From Polyangiaceae bacterium (GTDB lineage Bacteria; Myxococcota_A; Polyangia; Polyangiales; Polyangiaceae), in assembly GCA_029261965.1 (NCBI GenBank), contig JAJDAH010000377.1, positions 1 through 43,475 of the forward strand: DNA of 43,475 bases, in the 5' to 3' direction. Positions 8,322-16,416 of this stretch are shown here, one piece after another. Every line of letters starts with the position of its first letter. Position 1 is the first letter of the stretch. Both the position numbers and the translations under genes were made by a program. The notes beneath the pieces are model-generated. The model did not search any database and was not told the origin of the DNA. It saw only the letters and a program-made list of their open reading frames with translations.

Positions 8322-8936
8322 TCACCTCTGCGCACCGACGGCAAAGCGGAACGAAAAGTCGAGGAAGCCGCCGGCGACGACACCGCTTCGTCCACCAGCT
8401 CCCCACATCGGCTGCACGTAAGGCGAGATCCCCAACTGGAAGTCGAACGCCTTGCCTGGTCGCGGGAAGTCGATGCCGGCATAGGCGCCGAGCGTGGGGC
8501 CAGCGGCGAAGAAGCTCTCGGTTCGGCCGGGTCCGCTCGCTTCGGACCGGTAGTCCGGACCGTAGTGTAGCCCCACACCGACCAACGGCCCTCCCACCCA
8601 ATCGAGCTTCCCTTCGCGCGGAGTGCGGAAGAGCAACGCCACCGATGGGTCGAGCTGCAGCATTTCACTATTCGCGGCGAACAGGATGGGCCGCATGACC
8701 GGGAGGTCGAAGTGCAGCGAGATCCGCGTCGCCGCCTCGGTCTCGACGAAGAACGAGATGTCGCCTGCAGGCCCCCCGCGTGTTCCCGCAGGCGTGGCGA
8801 CACACATGCGAATGTTGTCGAATCTGCCTCCTCCCCGCACTTTGGGTCCGATGAACGTGCTCGGATGATCCGCTGTTCGGTCAGGCTCCACCGGGGGCGC
8901 CTCGACGGTGAGCGCAGCGAGCAAGGGCAATATCAC
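8322..8936 (-). CDS. Putative outer-membrane/periplasmic beta-barrel-like protein
   Basis: The GTG at 8936 is preceded by AAAGGA at a proper distance, and the product is 204 residues. The N-terminus (MILPLLAALTVEA) is a short signal-like stretch. The body alternates strand-like segments rich in Gly, Phe and Tyr: SFFVETEAATRISLHFDLPV, PLVGVGLHYGPDYRS, AAGPTLGAYAGIDF and GGFLDFSFRFAVG. The pattern and the aromatic final strand fit small outer-membrane beta-barrel proteins, but the last residues (GAQR) do not end in the usual aromatic. I do not recognise a family. A frame on the same strand at 8126-8803 is a shadow of this gene. Confidence 0.7.
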   Translation of the reverse strand: MILPLLAALTVEAPPVEPDRTADHPSTFIGPKVRGGGRFDNIRMCVATPAGTRGGPAGDISFFVETEAATRISLHFDLPVMRPILFAANSEMLQLDPSVALLFRTPREGKLDWVGGPLVGVGLHYGPDYRSEASGPGRTESFFAAGPTLGAYAGIDFPRPGKAFDFQLGISPYVQPMWGAGGRSGVVAGGFLDFSFRFAVGAQR

Positions 8937-9039
8937 GGGGTTTCCTTTCGACGGCTTGGCTCTCTTGAGTGAGAGCCAAGCGAGCCAAGAAAGGGTTCGC
9001 CACGTGAATTGGGAAGAATGTGCGCGTGCGTTGAGGTTG

Positions 9040-9390
9040 GCGCGGGGTGAAGACAGAATCGCTGACGAGCTTCAGCTCGGACGACCCGCACACAATACCG
9101 TACTTCGCATTCCGAAGTTCCTAGCTGAAGTTCGCCGTGGATCCTCGGCGCCCCCCACGTCGGGTTTTCCATGACCGTCGGGAGAGCCAAACCCAGAGGA
9201 CGCGATCTGCCGGACGTAGCTTCGGGCGCTTCGACGTTCGCTGGTGGATCGCGAGCTGCTGGTGCAGGGCGACGATCTCGAGTGCCTGATCGCCCCCAGA
9301 TTTGAACAGAGATCGGATCGCCGTCGGAACAGAGACGAACAGGTCGAGCATCGCGGGCACCTCTCGGTGCTCGGCGAAAATGGTCAAGCA
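9040..9390 (-). pseudogene. Relic of an integrase-type IS transposase
   Basis: On the minus strand, 9387-9180 reads EIVALHQQLAIHQRTSKRPK then LRPADRVLWVWLSR, close to the N-terminal region of DDE integrase-type transposases common in high-GC genomes. After a frame change near 9185, ENPTWGAPRIHGELQLG continues the family's HTH segment, which normally reads NPxWGxxRIxGEL. The catalytic DDE core is missing and the sequence degrades before 9040. No terminal inverted repeats were found. It lies between the barrel-like protein gene and the sulfotransferase gene. Bases 8937-9040 and 9391-9424 hold nothing recognisable. Confidence 0.65.
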
Positions 9391-9424
9391 TTTCCAGCCA
9401 GGTCACCTTTTGGCGAAGGACAGG

Positions 9425-10204
9425 TCAGGCAGACACCCAAGCCGAGTCACTCTCGTATCCGAGGCTGATGAGCAGGCCGCCAGCGATCTCGTCGAAACGC
9501 TCGCGTTCTGCGAGGGTCCACGCTGGCCAGCGCGGAGAGAGTTTGTCGTTCGACGCTTCAGCAGTGAACGACGAGTTGATTGGCGCTTTCGAGCGGATGA
9601 GCTCGACCGACTTCGGCTCGAACGTTTCGCCGAGGAAACTGTAGAGTTTTTTCAGCGCCGCTTCGGTGTTCGCGACGACGTCCTCGTAGCGTAACGTGTG
9701 GGTTCGGTCGGTCCCCGCCGTTCGGGCAAACTCGAGGGCTGCGTTCGTGTAGTCCCGCCAAGTGCAGCAGGCGTCGTCGTGTTCGACGGGATTCACGAAA
9801 TGGCGGAGCGAGTGCACGACCTGTCGACCGTCACGAATCAGGACGAGAAAAATCGCGTTCGGAAACAAGAGCGCGATGTCGCCGAGATGTTTTGCATATC
9901 CCGGCGTTTGCTCGACCCATCTGAGCCCGCCGGAACGGTCGGAGTAGAGCGAGTTGATGCCGTGTCCGACGTGTTTCACGAACTCCGCTTGAGATACGTC
10001 GAGCCCCGACAGCCAGTGAAACTGTCCTCGGCTCGAGCCGAGGGCATGCGTTTGCCGTAGCGAGCTCACCAGGGAAACCAGGTAGTCGCTCTCGGGGCCA
10101 CCCCAGAGCCCAGGGTGCTGCCGCAACGCCCACTGCAACATGCTCGTCCCGGATCGGGGCGCACCCACCACGAAAATCGGGCTATCGCAGACGTCGATCT
10201 TCAC
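9425..10204 (-). CDS. Sulfotransferase family protein
   Basis: This 259-residue protein starts MKIDVCDSPIFVVGAPRSGT. The GAPRSGTSML loop at about residues 14-23 is the PAPS 5'-phosphosulfate-binding motif of the Sulfotransf_3 group. A second conserved region, FLVLIRDGRQVVHSLRHF (about 120-137), carries the 3'-phosphate-binding arginine and serine. No signal peptide or membrane segment is present, so it is probably cytoplasmic. It would transfer sulfate to a hydroxyl or amine of an unknown acceptor. The next gene upstream on the same strand, 100 bases away, is a methyltransferase-kinase fusion. The two may tailor one small molecule or glycan; this is inference from proximity. Confidence 0.88.
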   Translation of the reverse strand: MKIDVCDSPIFVVGAPRSGTSMLQWALRQHPGLWGGPESDYLVSLVSSLRQTHALGSSRGQFHWLSGLDVSQAEFVKHVGHGINSLYSDRSGGLRWVEQTPGYAKHLGDIALLFPNAIFLVLIRDGRQVVHSLRHFVNPVEHDDACCTWRDYTNAALEFARTAGTDRTHTLRYEDVVANTEAALKKLYSFLGETFEPKSVELIRSKAPINSSFTAEASNDKLSPRWPAWTLAERERFDEIAGGLLISLGYESDSAWVSA

Positions 10205-10303
10205 GCTTTGACGTCACCCATTCGGTGCGCGCGGGTCGAAACGCCGCCAACGGCAACGCAGATGGCCTTTGCGAATTCCCTTCGCGACGTTTGAGACGCG
10301 ACA

Positions 10304-11929
10304 CTAGTCACCAGCTCTGTCTGCACGCGGAAGCGCCTGTCCATACTCCATGAGCGTTTTCAGCCCGCGAACGTGTCGCGCCACCAGCTCTTCGAGGTTG
10401 GGGTCCGGGTGCTCGGCCAGCCGAGCGGAGGTGGCTGCCAGCCACCCCAAGACCCAGTGCACGCCGAAAAGGACGTCATCCTGGCTTGGCGGTCCCGCTC
10501 CGGGGATCTCTTTCTCGGCGAGATCCAGATAGCGCTGCACGTCGTCTTTGCTCGCACCGAGGGCAGCCAAGATGAAGAGAACGTCGGTGTAGGGCGATCC
10601 CACGAGAAAGTTGTCGAGATCGACGACGCGCGTCGAGCCATCGACCTCGAGCACGTTGGAGCTGTTGAGATCACCGTGGCAGATCCTCTGGTGCTTTTTC
10701 GGGTCGAGTGTCCTCGCCACGTCGATCCAGTGGTCGATTCGCTCTCGGTCGACGGAGAGCACACTTCCGCAACGGCTTGCCAGCGCTCTCATTTGTTCGG
10801 GGTTCAGAGCGCGAGACATCGAGGTCTCTCCGAGTCGCTTCGCGAGGTCCTCGGGAACCCGGGCGAGCTGCTTGGAGACCTCCAGCGCGATGTGAATTCG
10901 CGTTTCCAACGAGAGTCGAGGTGGTGGCGGCGCCGTGACCGGTGGATCGTCGAGCCATTCGAACACCATGATTCGTTCGCCCTCGGCGCCCTGGTGGACG
11001 TATTCACCGTTTCTTTCGAGAGGGAGCGCCAACGGACCGTCGGTTGCGCCGTGAAGCGCCGCGAACAGCTCGCCTAGCAGCTTCGGATCCACATCGTTCA
11101 GACTACTTTCCGGGGCGGGGCGTTTGGCCACGTAGCAGCGCTCCCGTCCTTCGAGAAAAACGCAGTTTCCCCGACCCCAGGGGAGTGGCATCTCCAGGCC
11201 GGTCAGATCCGGGAACGACGAGAGTAACGCGCCGCTGGTCTTTTTTCCGGTCGCGGTGACGAGCGCGCGGACCGACGGGCCGTCGGTGCCGGCGTAGGAC
11301 ATGAACTGACGGATCTCGACGCTCCGAAAATATCGGCAGAGCTCCTTGAGAATCAGCGAGGAATCGTAGCTCTCGGCGGTCAGCTTGGTTTGAGCTCGAA
11401 TCGAAGGCTCGTCCGCGTTCCAAGGAAACTCGATGAAGAGCCGCTCCCGCGTCAGTTGTGCGAGCTTCGCGATCGCTTGCGGAATCGGAGTTCCCTGCGA
11501 GACGACCCAATGAATGACCTCGAAGAAGAACACGACGTCGGCTCGATCGAGCTCGGGATCGATGTCCGAAAACCCTTTTCGCTCAGCCGTGACGGGTAAC
11601 CCGTTTTGCGCGAGCGACGCGCGGAGCTCCTCGATGAACGCTGGCGTCACGTCGTAGGACCGCACGCTAGCCGCGCCGAGTTTCGCAGCGATAAACGAGA
11701 GGTGTCCGGTGTGACAACCGATATCCAGCACGTGCCTGCCCGAGAGCTCCTGCGCGGTGAATCCCGTCTCGCGCATTCTCCGTGCCGTCGATTCGTTGAG
11801 CGGAGCCAGGGTCTTCGGATCGAAGTGCGAATACGAGCACTTCGGCCGGTCGCGCTTGGACCCTTTCTCGGGCGTCACTGCTCGCTCGGTCACGGTGTTC
11901 TTGTCAGAGGTCATGCGATGGGGCGACAT
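10304..11929 (-). CDS. Methyltransferase-phosphotransferase (APH-like kinase) fusion
   Basis: The product is about 541 residues from the ATG at 11929; an ATG at 11914 is equally possible, since neither has a clear ribosome site. Residues about 45-200 form a class I SAM-dependent methyltransferase with motif I LDIGCHTGHLSFIAAKLGA and a downstream acidic SYDV. Residues about 245-530 resemble aminoglycoside/choline-kinase-like phosphotransferases. They include the catalytic loop ICHGDLNSSNVL and the metal-binding VVDLDNFLVGSPY. The kinase part keeps the catalytic Asp and Asn and the later Asp. With the neighbouring sulfotransferase, three transfer chemistries (methyl, phosphate, sulfate) are encoded side by side. 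The acceptor cannot be inferred. It could be one enzyme acting twice or a kinase domain reused for binding. Confidence 0.83.
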   Translation of the reverse strand: MSPHRMTSDKNTVTERAVTPEKGSKRDRPKCSYSHFDPKTLAPLNESTARRMRETGFTAQELSGRHVLDIGCHTGHLSFIAAKLGAASVRSYDVTPAFIEELRASLAQNGLPVTAERKGFSDIDPELDRADVVFFFEVIHWVVSQGTPIPQAIAKLAQLTRERLFIEFPWNADEPSIRAQTKLTAESYDSSLILKELCRYFRSVEIRQFMSYAGTDGPSVRALVTATGKKTSGALLSSFPDLTGLEMPLPWGRGNCVFLEGRERCYVAKRPAPESSLNDVDPKLLGELFAALHGATDGPLALPLERNGEYVHQGAEGERIMVFEWLDDPPVTAPPPPRLSLETRIHIALEVSKQLARVPEDLAKRLGETSMSRALNPEQMRALASRCGSVLSVDRERIDHWIDVARTLDPKKHQRICHGDLNSSNVLEVDGSTRVVDLDNFLVGSPYTDVLFILAALGASKDDVQRYLDLAEKEIPGAGPPSQDDVLFGVHWVLGWLAATSARLAEHPDPNLEELVARHVRGLKTLMEYGQALPRADRAGD

Positions 11930-12060
11930 CGTAGCCGCTACCCAAGAAAGATGGGGAGGGCCGCAGCCTACGACATTTTCGATGCGCCCTAGTGCCCGCT
12001 TATCGAAGGCAGGAAACTTGGTCCTCGGGGCTCCGGCGCACAAGTCTGTCATTACACAAG

Positions 12061-13746
12061 ATGGCGTCACGCTGGGCTTGGGCAGCAGTCATTCTCGTGG
12101 GGGGCATCGGTGCTACCGCTGCCGTGCTCGCGTCTACGGGTGTGCGGATCCCGATGCTCGGCGGACCGAGCGAAGCGGCGCCCTCCGCGGTCGAGGTAGT
12201 GACCGCGAGCGCCGAGCCCGACCCGGTCGCGGAGCCGCCCGCATCCGAGCCGAGCGCGACGACGAAAAAGACGGGCCCCGAGTCGCCGTGTCCTCCGGAA
12301 ATGGCGCTCATCCAGCAGAAGTTCTGCGTCGACAAGTGGGAAGCCAGCCTCGTCGACGAGGATGGGGAGCCGCATTCGCCCTACCACCGCGTGCGTCTGA
12401 AAAAGGTCAAAGCGGTGAGTCGCCCAGGCGTCGTGCCGCAGGCGTACATCAATCATGACCAAGCGAACGCGGCTTGCAAGCGCTCTGGCAAGCGCCTCTG
12501 CTCGAGCACGCAATGGACTCAGGCCTGCGGTGGTTCGGGACGCTATCCGCGCGCCCTGCCTTACGGCGACAAGCTGAAGAAGAAAGCGTGCAACATCAAC
12601 TCGCCGATGCATCCGACGGCGAAGCTCTACAACGAGAACCGCCACGACTCGAAGTCGTTGAACGATCCCAAGCTCAACCAGGTGCCGGGCACGGTGGCCA
12701 AGACCGGGGAGTTCAGCGAATGTGTCACGCCCGAGGGCGTGGCCGACATGCACGGCAACCTGCTGGAATGGGCGCGTAGCGACAAATCGCGACCCTACCT
12801 GCTCGGGGGCTACTACCTCGATGGCATCAAGCACGGCAACGGCTGCTACTACGTGACCGACGGCCACGACTCGAACTATCACGACTTCACTACGGGGTTT
12901 CGATGCTGCCTCTCGCCGGAACCGGCGAAGCTCGCGGCTTACGTCGCCCAGGTGACGCCCCCGCCCGAGCCGAAAAAGCGAGAGCCGCGGCCCGACGGTC
13001 AGATCCCGCGCGATCCCGAAGGCATGCGGGGGTTCTTCGACCCGCGAGGGAAATTGCCCGACGTGCAGCCGCTGCCGTATCAACCCGCCGGCGCCGCGTG
13101 CCCGGTCGACATGGTGCACGTCAAGGGGCTTCGCTGCTCGAAGCCAGTACAGCGCTGCCTCGAATGGCTTCCGCCCGAGCGTCGCCATCGAAAGAAGATT
13201 TCTTGCAAGGAGTTTGCGAAGCCCGTCGAATGCAAGGGAAGCCGCGCAGCGATGGACTATTGCATCGACCGTTACGAGTTCACGGCCGACGGGTACGACT
13301 ACCCGCTGACCTCGGTGAACTGGCGCGAAGCCGAGAATCTATGCGCCAAGATGGACAAGCAGCTCTGTCGCGAACGCGAATGGGAATTCGCGTGTGAAGG
13401 CCCCGAAGCTCTACCCTATCCTTACGGCTACGTTCGTGACGGCAAGAAATGCAATCACGACCTTCCCGAGATCGAGCTCGTCACCTCCCCCGACAACTTC
13501 ATCGACCATCGCGTCAAGGCTGACGCGCTTCCGGGCTGCGTGAGCCCTTTCGGGGTGTACAACATGGTTGGGAACGTCGACGAGTGGACGACCCGCGACG
13601 GCGGTGGCTCGCAGCGCGCGATCCTCCGGAGCGGCTGGTGGCTTCGGGGGCGAAACCGATGCCGTGCCGCCACCGCCAACCACGGCGAGAACTACGGCAG
13701 CATGCAGACCGGGTTTCGGTGCTGCAAACCGTCGCGCAAGAAGTGA
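12061..13746 (+). CDS. Membrane-anchored protein with two FGE-sulfatase (SUMF1-like) domains
   Basis: The ATG at 12061 gives 561 residues. One membrane segment (AWAAVILVGGIGATAAVLAS) follows the start, then an Ala/Pro/Glu/Ser-rich linker to about residue 75. Two formylglycine-generating-enzyme-like folds follow, near 78-290 and 415-558. Each has the conserved blocks FCVDKWEASL / YCIDRYEF, CKRSGKRLCSSTQW / CAKMDKQLCREREWEFAC, MHGNLLEWA / MVGNVDEWTT and a final GFRCC. The copper-binding cysteine pair of true FGE enzymes (a CxxxxC near the end) is not visible in either copy. These are therefore probably binding or structural modules, as in many SUMF1-like proteins, rather than sulfatase activators. 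The gene is divergent from the methyltransferase-kinase gene. Confidence 0.87.
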   Translation: MASRWAWAAVILVGGIGATAAVLASTGVRIPMLGGPSEAAPSAVEVVTASAEPDPVAEPPASEPSATTKKTGPESPCPPEMALIQQKFCVDKWEASLVDEDGEPHSPYHRVRLKKVKAVSRPGVVPQAYINHDQANAACKRSGKRLCSSTQWTQACGGSGRYPRALPYGDKLKKKACNINSPMHPTAKLYNENRHDSKSLNDPKLNQVPGTVAKTGEFSECVTPEGVADMHGNLLEWARSDKSRPYLLGGYYLDGIKHGNGCYYVTDGHDSNYHDFTTGFRCCLSPEPAKLAAYVAQVTPPPEPKKREPRPDGQIPRDPEGMRGFFDPRGKLPDVQPLPYQPAGAACPVDMVHVKGLRCSKPVQRCLEWLPPERRHRKKISCKEFAKPVECKGSRAAMDYCIDRYEFTADGYDYPLTSVNWREAENLCAKMDKQLCREREWEFACEGPEALPYPYGYVRDGKKCNHDLPEIELVTSPDNFIDHRVKADALPGCVSPFGVYNMVGNVDEWTTRDGGGSQRAILRSGWWLRGRNRCRAATANHGENYGSMQTGFRCCKPSRKK

Positions 13747-13765
13747 GGCCTAGCCAGGGCCGATC

Positions 13766-14299
13766 TCAGCTCGCGGTTGCACACTGCACACGGGCACACT
13801 CCGCGGGCTCGTCGGAGCCGTCGGTGCAGTCTTCTTCGAGGTCGCACCGGTAATCGGCGGGCACGGATTGTCCGTTGTCGCACGTGAACGACGTCGGACC
13901 GCCGCAGTCCCGCTCGTCCGAGCCGTCGGCGCAATCCTCGTCGCCGTCGCACAGGAACGCGTCGGAAACGCTTTGTCCGTCATCGCAACGGAAGTTCCTG
14001 CGTCGATCGAGGCATCCGAACAAACAGCTCTCGAGGGAAGACGGAGGTCCGTCGCCGCAGTAGGTCGTCTCGAGGGCGGCGCAGCTCGCGCGGGCGACGC
14101 AGGCAAACGCGCAGGCGTCGACCAGCGTGGGCCTAGCGGGACAGGTCAGCACGCCGTTGTCGATGAGCTTGCACTCGACCAGCTTCATTCGGCCGACGTC
14201 ACAGCTCGCGCCTGGGGTGCCATCATCCCCGCAACTGACCACGGCAAGCACCGCCAACGAGGCGGGCCCAACCAGTCGCTTGGTCAGCGAGTCGGTCAC
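13766..14299 (-). CDS. Lipoprotein with two LDL-receptor class A domains
   Basis: The GTG at 14299 gives 177 residues. The N-terminus has a hydrophobic stretch and lipobox-like LAVVSC, so the mature protein is probably lipid-anchored. Residues about 30-95 hold eight or more cysteines of an unknown Cys-rich region. Two LDL-receptor class A repeats follow: one with FRCDDGQSVSDAFLCDGDED then CADGSDERDC, the other with FTCDNGQSVPADYRC then EDCTDGSDE. Each has six cysteines and the acidic calcium-binding SDE cluster. Such repeats are frequent in animals and rarer in bacteria, with known cases in myxobacteria. The gene is convergent with the double FGE-fold gene, whose stop is 20 bases away. Confidence 0.87.
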   Translation of the reverse strand: MTDSLTKRLVGPASLAVLAVVSCGDDGTPGASCDVGRMKLVECKLIDNGVLTCPARPTLVDACAFACVARASCAALETTYCGDGPPSSLESCLFGCLDRRRNFRCDDGQSVSDAFLCDGDEDCADGSDERDCGGPTSFTCDNGQSVPADYRCDLEEDCTDGSDEPAECARVQCATAS

Positions 14300-14391
14300 C
14301 GGAACCTGAGGCTACCACGTGTCTCCACTTTGCCAGAGTGGCGACTTTGCCCAGAGCGTCGAGGCCTGACTATGATTCGCCATTCCGCCGT

Positions 14392-14748
14392 ATGGCTACC
14401 GACGCCAACACCGTCTACCAAGACAGTCCGCCGACGGCGCTGCTCATCGCGGTGCCGCAGCCGCTCGATGAAGTCTGCCTCAAGGCCGCCTCGATAGCTG
14501 GGGCGCTGCGCGTCGAGTCCTGCAAGGCGGGAGACGCCCCGACCGTCGCGTCGACGGCTCGTCCGTTTGCCATCATCATCGCCGAGGCAGTATACGAGTT
14601 CGACCCAGATGAGTTCGAGGCGTTGGCGCGGGACGTCGGCGGTACGCTCATCCGCCTGCCCGAACGCAACATGAGCGAAGAGCAATGGGTGGACTGGCTG
14701 GTGCCGCCGCTCGAGGCGGCCTATCGGCGCAGCCTGATGGCCAAGTAG
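14392..14748 (+). CDS. Small protein, unknown function
   Basis: The ATG at 14392 gives 118 residues beginning MATDANTVYQDSPPTALLIA. The frame is open upstream to a GTG at 14338, but that extension reads like non-coding sequence. No signal peptide or domain is recognised. Hydrophobic beta-like segments (TALLIAVPQPLDEVCLK, FAIIIAEAVYEF) and acidic helices suggest a small soluble alpha/beta fold. The C-terminus is WLVPPLEAAYRRSLMAK. The next gene starts 16 bases downstream on the same strand, so the two may share a transcript. Confidence 0.65.
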   Translation: MATDANTVYQDSPPTALLIAVPQPLDEVCLKAASIAGALRVESCKAGDAPTVASTARPFAIIIAEAVYEFDPDEFEALARDVGGTLIRLPERNMSEEQWVDWLVPPLEAAYRRSLMAK

Positions 14749-14764
14749 CTCGCGTCCATGAGCC

Positions 14765-15331
14765 ATGGGTAGCATCGACGTTCAAACCATTCTCGCGGTG
14801 CTTCTCGCCGTCGCAGCCGTGATCATGTTCACGCGCACGGGCTGGCAAGGCAAGAGTGCTGCGTGGCAGGAGATCGCCGACAAACACGAGGGCAAACTCA
14901 CCGTTGCCGGATTCATTCCGCCCCCGACGATGAAGCTCGAAACCGTGATCGACGGCGTGGCGATCCGTGCGGTCTTTGCGTTTCCCCCCGATCCCCGTCT
15001 GACGGTGGTGTCCGCACCCTACGTCGACGGGGAAGGAGCGAGGTACTCACTTCGCACGCGGAGCGATGAAAAAAAGGACGCGGGCGTTTCTGTGGACGAA
15101 GAGCTCGACGAGAAGTTCGTCGCCGAGGGGGACGCCGCCTTGCTTCGCGAGCTCTGGTCCCCGGAGCGCCGCGCGATGTTGCTGTCGCTGGTGGGGAGCG
15201 ACGTCAACACGGCCGAAATCGAAGCGGACGGCAAGAGCGTGAAGCTCGAGCGCGTCGGGCTTCTCGACACGAAAGAAACTCTCGGTGCCGCCGTGGACCT
15301 CGTGGTGGGGCTCGCGAAGTCGACCCGCTGA
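14765..15331 (+). CDS. Membrane-anchored protein, unknown function
   Basis: This 188-residue protein has one N-terminal membrane helix (DVQTILAVLLAVAAVIMFTR) and then a soluble domain that would lie in the cytoplasm or periplasm. The domain alternates strands with a charged middle (RTRSDEKKDAGVSVDEELDE) and shows no enzyme motif that I know. Lys/Glu content is high between residues 95 and 165. It follows the small gene at 14392-14748 with a 16-base gap. Bases 15332-15426, before the desaturase end, are G/C-rich with a CCGCCGGCGG palindrome but no T-run, so no clear terminator is claimed. Confidence 0.7.
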   Translation: MGSIDVQTILAVLLAVAAVIMFTRTGWQGKSAAWQEIADKHEGKLTVAGFIPPPTMKLETVIDGVAIRAVFAFPPDPRLTVVSAPYVDGEGARYSLRTRSDEKKDAGVSVDEELDEKFVAEGDAALLRELWSPERRAMLLSLVGSDVNTAEIEADGKSVKLERVGLLDTKETLGAAVDLVVGLAKSTR

Positions 15332-15426
15332 GTCGTGAAACGCGCTCCGCCCCCCCGCCGGCGGTCGAGGCGCCGAGTGCTACCCAGATCAACGAGACGG
15401 GGGCAAAGGCGCCGTGGCCTGACCGC

Positions 15427-16416
15427 TCAAGTTCCGAAGGGCAGCAGGGTGCCCTGCTTCTTCGGCGCGTCGTCTTCTTTGCTCTTGCTCGTTGCCAGTT
15501 TCAGCACCTGCCAGTAGCTCGTGGCGACTTCTGCTCGGTCGAGCACGCCGGCCTCACCGAGTAGGCGGTGCACCTTGGGGAGATTGTAGTGCGGCACGTA
15601 CATGTAGAGATGATGTTCGAGGTGATAGTTGACGTGATGCGGCGCGATCAAAAACCGTAGCCAGAACGGAGCGAGCGTCGTGCGCGTCTGACGGAGCTCG
15701 TCTTCGGTGTCTCCGACCACGGCGTGCTCGGCGATGCTGCGCAGGCGCATCACGAACGAGTACCCGGTCAGCGCGGGGAGCCACCACAACAGGAAAAAGG
15801 CTTCGGGGTGGCCCGCGGCGGTCAGGGCTCCGAGCATGACGCCGTTGGTGATCAGGAACCCCTTCTGGTTCTTGACGAAGGTCGCCGCTACCGTGTGGAG
15901 CGGCACGCCGCCGAGACCGTTGCCTTTGGGGCTGAGACCAGCGGAAAGGCGCGCGATCATCACGTAGCGCCGATAGCCGGTGCGACCGCTGAGATCGCGG
16001 AACACTTTGCGCCACATGCTTCGTTTCGTGATCGGAAACGGGGTGGCGAGACTCCGGTCCGGATCGGCGTCGGTCCACGTGTTCTTGTGATGTTGGACGT
16101 GGATCTGCCGGTAAACGTCCATGCTCAGCATCAGCGGGTACGCCGTCAGCCAGCGGCCCACGATGTCGTTGTACTTGCTGCTCTTGAGCAGCAGCCGGTG
16201 CGCCCCTTCGTGCATCAGAATCGCGATACCCAGGTGGCGGCCACTCACGACGAGCCAACCAACGGCGAAAGTCAGCACGCTCGGGCGCCAGCAATAGAGC
16301 GCCATCGACGCCGCGATCCAGCCCCAGCTCCAAGCGATGGCGGCGAGCCCACGCCAGCTCTGAACTCGACCGAGCTCCTTGAGTTTTTCTTTTTCGATGT
16401 ACTTTGCGGCGCTCAT
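15427..16416 (-). CDS. Membrane fatty acid desaturase
   Basis: The product is 329 residues with the three histidine clusters of the membrane-bound desaturase/hydroxylase superfamily: HEGAH (residues 69-73), HVQHH (106-110) and HHVNYHLEHH (260-269). Hydrophobic stretches before box 1 and between boxes 2 and 3 give about four membrane helices. The three clusters would bind a di-iron centre that inserts a double bond, or a hydroxyl, into an acyl chain. It probably sits in the cytoplasmic membrane. The ATG overlaps the upstream regulator stop (TAATG), so translation is coupled. Fatty acid desaturase is the best call; a carotenoid or sterol-type relative is less likely. Confidence 0.9.
   Translation of the reverse strand: MSAAKYIEKEKLKELGRVQSWRGLAAIAWSWGWIAASMALYCWRPSVLTFAVGWLVVSGRHLGIAILMHEGAHRLLLKSSKYNDIVGRWLTAYPLMLSMDVYRQIHVQHHKNTWTDADPDRSLATPFPITKRSMWRKVFRDLSGRTGYRRYVMIARLSAGLSPKGNGLGGVPLHTVAATFVKNQKGFLITNGVMLGALTAAGHPEAFFLLWWLPALTGYSFVMRLRSIAEHAVVGDTEDELRQTRTTLAPFWLRFLIAPHHVNYHLEHHLYMYVPHYNLPKVHRLLGEAGVLDRAEVATSYWQVLKLATSKSKEDDAPKKQGTLLPFGT

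Noticed and set aside
15332-15426. G/C-rich hairpin between convergent genes
   Set aside because: The CCGCCGGCGG palindrome is short and common in this G/C content, and no T-run follows.
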